Assembly: GCF_051307055.1 (NCBI RefSeq)
Contig: NZ_CP149994.1
Coordinates: forward strand, 124,001-188,000
Direction: 5' to 3'
DNA length: 64,000 bases
Source: Dryocola sp051307055
GTDB lineage: Bacteria > Pseudomonadota > Gammaproteobacteria > Enterobacterales > Enterobacteriaceae
Under the pieces are notes generated by a model that did not search any database, was not told the origin of the DNA, and saw only the letters and a list, made by a program, of their open reading frames with translations. This document shows positions 60,871-64,000 of this stretch, in pieces. The position numbers were made by a program, and so were the translations under genes. Positions within the stretch are counted from its first letter, which is position 1. Each line of letters starts with the position of its first letter.

Positions 60871-62511
60871 ATGACCAGCAACGCACAGCTGCTGACACGG
60901 GATAAGTTTGAGACTTGCCTGAGTGTGATTCGTCAGGCGTCATTGCAAATCCTCCCGTTACTTAAAATTCGCGCCGCGGACGGCAAAGATCCGCAATGGT
61001 TTTTTCAACAGCTCGAACAGGCCCGACAGGGTATGGGAAGCTGGGCCGCGGTGGCGCGTCGTCTTAACCTTAACGATGCGGAGATTTCACAGTTCACGCT
61101 ATTGTTACGTCATCTGCAGCAGCTGGTGCCGCAGTACGAAAGCGGGCAGGAGGTCAGCGATAACCAGTTGATTGCCGCATTGCGTTTTGTGAGCTATCTC
61201 GAAGTGGTGCGCAGCAGGCAGCCGCTGCTGGGCTATGCCACCGACCTCTTCGCCGGGGACGAAGCGCAGCAGCAGATGGCGCAGCGGCAGATTCGCGCGC
61301 TGGATCTGATGCTTCGCGGCCTGATTAACAGCGCCTGGGGCAGCCAGTCGCAGCTGGTCAATCAGCTTAAAAGGCAGTTTGGCGGCGATAAAGTCCGGCG
61401 CTGGCTCAAAAATGCCGAGCGTGGAGATATTCTCAGCGGCCTGTGTTTTAGCGAGCTATCGCTTCTTGTGGTGGATAAAAAAGAATTTGCCCGCCACTAT
61501 ACGGCGCTCTATCAACATGCCCCCCAGCTCAGTTTCCTTATCGACAAGCGCAAAACCCTGCAAACCTTTCTGGATGATATTCGTCAAATCCGCAATGACC
61601 TGATGCAGCAGCATCCTCTCACTACGGTGCAGCTCGCCTTACTGGATAGCTGTTACCGGGAAACCAGCGCGCCGGTTCAGCGTGCGTTTGATGAAGGGCG
61701 CACAAAGGTTAATCCTGCGGTTTTGCTGGCGGTGGAAGAGCCTCAGCTGCAGGAATATATTGCCCAGGCCCGGAAAAAACATGAGGCAAACGGCGGCGAT
61801 AACGAAGAGGTCAGGGATACCATCGAAGGCCCGGAGCCGCGCAATGCCAGCAGGCATCACGATGCCGCGCAGACAGCGTACGTGGCGCTCTGGGGGATGG
61901 TCGGCGTGGCGATTATCGGGATGGTGATTTGCGCATTATTTATCTTCAGCGATTCTTCCCGTTCTCCACAAGCTGCCGCGACGCCGCAGGTGGTGACTAA
62001 GGTGATGGCCGCCGATCACGCGCCTGAAAAGAACAGCCCGCGTGACATGCTGGCAAATATGGGTATCAGCTGGGATGAAAACAGCCTGCGTCTGGCCATC
62101 ACGCGCGGAGACTCACGTATTACCCGGCTGTTTATGCAGGGCGGGATGAGCTGGAAAGCCTCTTATGCTGAAGCCGCTCTGGCCGCGGATTACCGCGATG
62201 CGCTGACAACGTTGCTGCAATATCACACGCAAATGGATGAAGTACGCCCTTGCCGCAGGATGGTAAATACCACCGGCCAGGCGATGAAAGACGGGCAAAG
62301 CCTGACCTCAATGCGCAAAAAGTTTCTGCAAACTTTTTGCAGCACGCCGGGCGTTGTAAAACGTCAGAAAGAAGAGCTTGAAAGAGCCTTGCTGCGCCAG
62401 GCCGCCCGGAAGAGACGCTATGAAGAAGCCAAAGCGCAGGGTCTGCGGCCAGAACCAGCAGGCTCGGATGAAGTGGAGATCCAGCAGGCGATTTATAATG
62501 CGATGCGCTGA
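60871..62511 (+). CDS. STY4199-type HEPN-domain membrane protein
   Basis: 546 residues. A helical N-terminal region (1-300) carries a HEPN RNase-like motif R-x6-H: Arg241 and His248 in RQIRNDLMQQH. One transmembrane helix follows at about 338-359 (VALWGMVGVAIIGMVICALFIF). Beyond it is an ankyrin-like repeat (SLRLAITRGDSRITRLFMQGGMSWKASYAEAALAADY, about 405-440), two Cys residues (461, 490), and a charged coiled tail (KRQKEELERALLRQAARKRRYEEAKAQG). It stands alone with its own gap upstream. Function unknown; the HEPN motif allows a nuclease role. Confidence 0.75.
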   Translation: MTSNAQLLTRDKFETCLSVIRQASLQILPLLKIRAADGKDPQWFFQQLEQARQGMGSWAAVARRLNLNDAEISQFTLLLRHLQQLVPQYESGQEVSDNQLIAALRFVSYLEVVRSRQPLLGYATDLFAGDEAQQQMAQRQIRALDLMLRGLINSAWGSQSQLVNQLKRQFGGDKVRRWLKNAERGDILSGLCFSELSLLVVDKKEFARHYTALYQHAPQLSFLIDKRKTLQTFLDDIRQIRNDLMQQHPLTTVQLALLDSCYRETSAPVQRAFDEGRTKVNPAVLLAVEEPQLQEYIAQARKKHEANGGDNEEVRDTIEGPEPRNASRHHDAAQTAYVALWGMVGVAIIGMVICALFIFSDSSRSPQAAATPQVVTKVMAADHAPEKNSPRDMLANMGISWDENSLRLAITRGDSRITRLFMQGGMSWKASYAEAALAADYRDALTTLLQYHTQMDEVRPCRRMVNTTGQAMKDGQSLTSMRKKFLQTFCSTPGVVKRQKEELERALLRQAARKRRYEEAKAQGLRPEPAGSDEVEIQQAIYNAMR

Positions 62512-62526
62512 AGGCTGGCGGATTTT

Positions 62527-62562
62527 TTATCAGCCCTGCGCTTTGTTGTGCAGGGCTGATAA
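62527..62562. terminator. 13-bp palindrome between convergent STY4199-type gene and gor
   Basis: TTATCAGCCCTGC / GCAGGGCTGATAA with a 10-base loop, 15 bases after one gene and 13 bases before the end of the other. No T-run follows on either strand, so termination efficiency is uncertain. Confidence 0.5.
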
Positions 62563-62574
62563 GCGAAAGCGCCA

Positions 62575-63927
62575 TCAGCGCATGGTGACGAACTCTTCTG
62601 CGCCGGTCGGGTGAATCGCTACGGTGTTATCGAAATCTTTTTTGGTGGCGCCCATTTTCAGCGCTACCGCAAAGCCTTGCAGCATTTCGTCCATACCGTA
62701 GCCGATGCCGTGAATGCCGACGATCTTCTCATCCGCGCCCGCGCATACCAGCTTCATGCGGCACGGCTGGCGGTGGGAAGTTACCGCGGTATACATCGCG
62801 GTGAAGGACGATTTATAGACCTTCACGTTATCGTCGCCGTACTGCTCGCGCGCCTGGGGCTCGGTTAAGCCTACGGTGCCGATTGGCGGGTGGCTAAAGA
62901 CCACGGTAGGAACATTGCTGAAGTCCAGATGCTCGTCCGGCTTGTTGTTAAACAGACGCTCGGACAGGCGACGCCCGGCGGCAACGGCAACCGGCGTCAG
63001 CTCCACCGCGCCGGTGTTATCGCCCACGGCATAAATACCCGCTACGCTGGTGTTCTGGAATTTATCGACTTCAATATAGCCCCGAGCGTTGGTTTTCACG
63101 CCCGTGGCGGCCAGGTTAAGGTTGTCCGTTGCCGGTTCGCGTCCAATCGCCCAAATCAGGCAATCTACCGTTTCGCAGCGGCCATCTTCCAGCCGCAGCG
63201 TCAGGCTGCCGTCGGCATTTTTTTCAACCGATTTCGGGACGGCCTGGGTATGCAGCGTTGGGCCTTCGGTATTGATCACTTCCAGCAGCGTTTCCACAAT
63301 CAGCGGATCGAAGGTGCGCAGCGGCGCGTGTTTACGCACAAAGAGATGGGTTTCAGAACCCAGCGCTTTGACCACGCCAGCGATTTCCACGGCGATATAA
63401 CCCGCGCCAACCACGGCAACGCGTTTTGGCAGCGCCGGCAGCGCAAAGAAGCCATCGGAATCAATACCGTGTTCCGCGCCCGGAATAGTCGGGTGGCCTG
63501 GACGACCGCCGGTGGCGATAAGAATATGGTCGGCGGTGATGGTTTCGCCGTTCACTTCTACGGTGTGAGCGTCCACAAAGCGGGCAAAACCGCGGATGAC
63601 ATCGACGTTGTTCTTGCCCAGCACGTTGTCATAAGAGGTGTGGATGCGGTCGATATATGCGGTGCGGCTGGCTATCAGCCTGTCCCAGTCGAAGTTGTTC
63701 ACCGTGGTGTCAAAACCGTAATCAGGGCCGTAGTGGTGAATAGCTTCAGCGATCTGCGCCGCGTGCCACATAACCTTTTTCGGCACGCATCCTACGTTTA
63801 CGCAGGTACCGCCCAGATCTTTTGCCTCAATCAGCGCGCACTTCTTTCCATACATCGCCGCACGGTTGATAGAGGCGATACCGCCGCTGCCGCCGCCAAT
63901 GGCGAGGTAGTCATAATGTCTGGTCAT
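62575..63927 (-). CDS. gor: Gor, glutathione reductase (NADPH)
   Basis: 450 residues, as in E. coli Gor. The FAD loop is AIGGGSGGIAS, the redox-active disulfide GGTCVNVGCVPKK (Cys42 and Cys47), and the NADPH loop VVGAGYIAVEIAGV is followed by RKHAPLR. The catalytic dyad is in the C-terminal HPTGAEEFVTMR. It reduces glutathione disulfide in the cytoplasm. The start is MTRHYDYLAIGGG at 63927; 22 more codons are open without homology. Confidence 0.97.
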   Translation of the reverse strand: MTRHYDYLAIGGGSGGIASINRAAMYGKKCALIEAKDLGGTCVNVGCVPKKVMWHAAQIAEAIHHYGPDYGFDTTVNNFDWDRLIASRTAYIDRIHTSYDNVLGKNNVDVIRGFARFVDAHTVEVNGETITADHILIATGGRPGHPTIPGAEHGIDSDGFFALPALPKRVAVVGAGYIAVEIAGVVKALGSETHLFVRKHAPLRTFDPLIVETLLEVINTEGPTLHTQAVPKSVEKNADGSLTLRLEDGRCETVDCLIWAIGREPATDNLNLAATGVKTNARGYIEVDKFQNTSVAGIYAVGDNTGAVELTPVAVAAGRRLSERLFNNKPDEHLDFSNVPTVVFSHPPIGTVGLTEPQAREQYGDDNVKVYKSSFTAMYTAVTSHRQPCRMKLVCAGADEKIVGIHGIGYGMDEMLQGFAVALKMGATKKDFDNTVAIHPTGAEEFVTMR

Positions 63928-64000
63928 CTGCAGGTTTCCATCAGTAAGAAAGTAATGGCCAGGATTGTAACGCGTTAGCTCATAAAGCCGCAAAGGGTGC

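Noticed and set aside
62890..63978. 362-codon + strand frame over gor
   Set aside because: Antisense shadow; gor is complete with all catalytic motifs.

Overview
The window is chromosomal DNA of an enteric gammaproteobacterium (Enterobacteriaceae). Most predicted proteins match E. coli K-12 80-81 min gene products over their full length, in recognisable blocks: selAB, mtlADR, ghrB-yiaD-bisC-yiaC-tag-yhjY, yhjX-eptB-proM-dpp, bcs, and pdeK-dctA-yhjJ-kdgK-pdeH-yhjG-yhjE-yhjD-yhjC, then gor. The 2-ketogluconate operon, the bcsO/bcsD type of cellulose operon, the eutBC pair and the form of the intergenic palindromes point away from Escherichia and towards the Enterobacter/Kosakonia/Klebsiella/Cronobacter side of the family. 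I cannot name the genus from the sequence alone.

Layout. 1-2.4 kb: selenocysteine incorporation (selA, start of selB) and a glutathione transferase (yibF). 2.5-7.2 kb: mannitol operon mtlADR behind a cluster of four CRP sites, then yibL. 7.3-7.8 kb: a ParE-type toxin-antitoxin pair. 7.8-13 kb: a 2-ketogluconate operon (ptxS regulator, kguE, kguK, kguT, ghrB/kguD) with a PtxS-like operator over a candidate promoter. 13.2-18.1 kb: yiaD, bisC, yiaC, tag, yhjY. 18.1-20.6 kb: remains of an ethanolamine permease gene followed by intact eutBC. 20.7-24.2 kb: yhjX with YpdB-type direct repeats, eptB, and tRNA-Pro. 24.2-31 kb: a dense REP palindrome array and the dipeptide transporter dppABCDF. 31-43 kb: a leader with a clear sigma70 promoter and the cellulose operon bcsO-Q-A-B-C-D-Z. 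43-52.6 kb: an ERIC element, the c-di-GMP phosphodiesterases pdeK and pdeH (the latter with a sigma28 flagellar promoter), dctA, yhjJ, kdgK, and the AsmA-like yhjG. 52.7-53.3 kb: a chromosomal ccdAB module. 53.4-64 kb: yhjE, yhjD, yhjC, a divergent SDR, a YgiW-like OB-fold protein, a cupin, a DUF1127 protein, a MocR regulator, a HEPN membrane protein of the STY4199 type, and gor.

How the parts fit. Cellulose synthase BcsA carries a C-terminal PilZ c-di-GMP receptor. Two EAL-family proteins lie close downstream: one HmsP-type and one under flagellar sigma28 control. The stretch therefore holds both cellulose production and part of the machinery that switches it against motility. Sugar acid use is represented twice (the kgu operon and kdgK), along with mannitol, dipeptide and C4-dicarboxylate uptake.

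The less ordinary items are the decayed eat permease in front of eutBC, the (GC)n tract inside the ccdA antitoxin gene, the triple 21-bp repeats before yhjX, the BcsO-BcsD cellulose pair with its structured leader, and the HEPN/TM/repeat protein next to gor. I see no prophage, integron, insertion sequence or CRISPR array.
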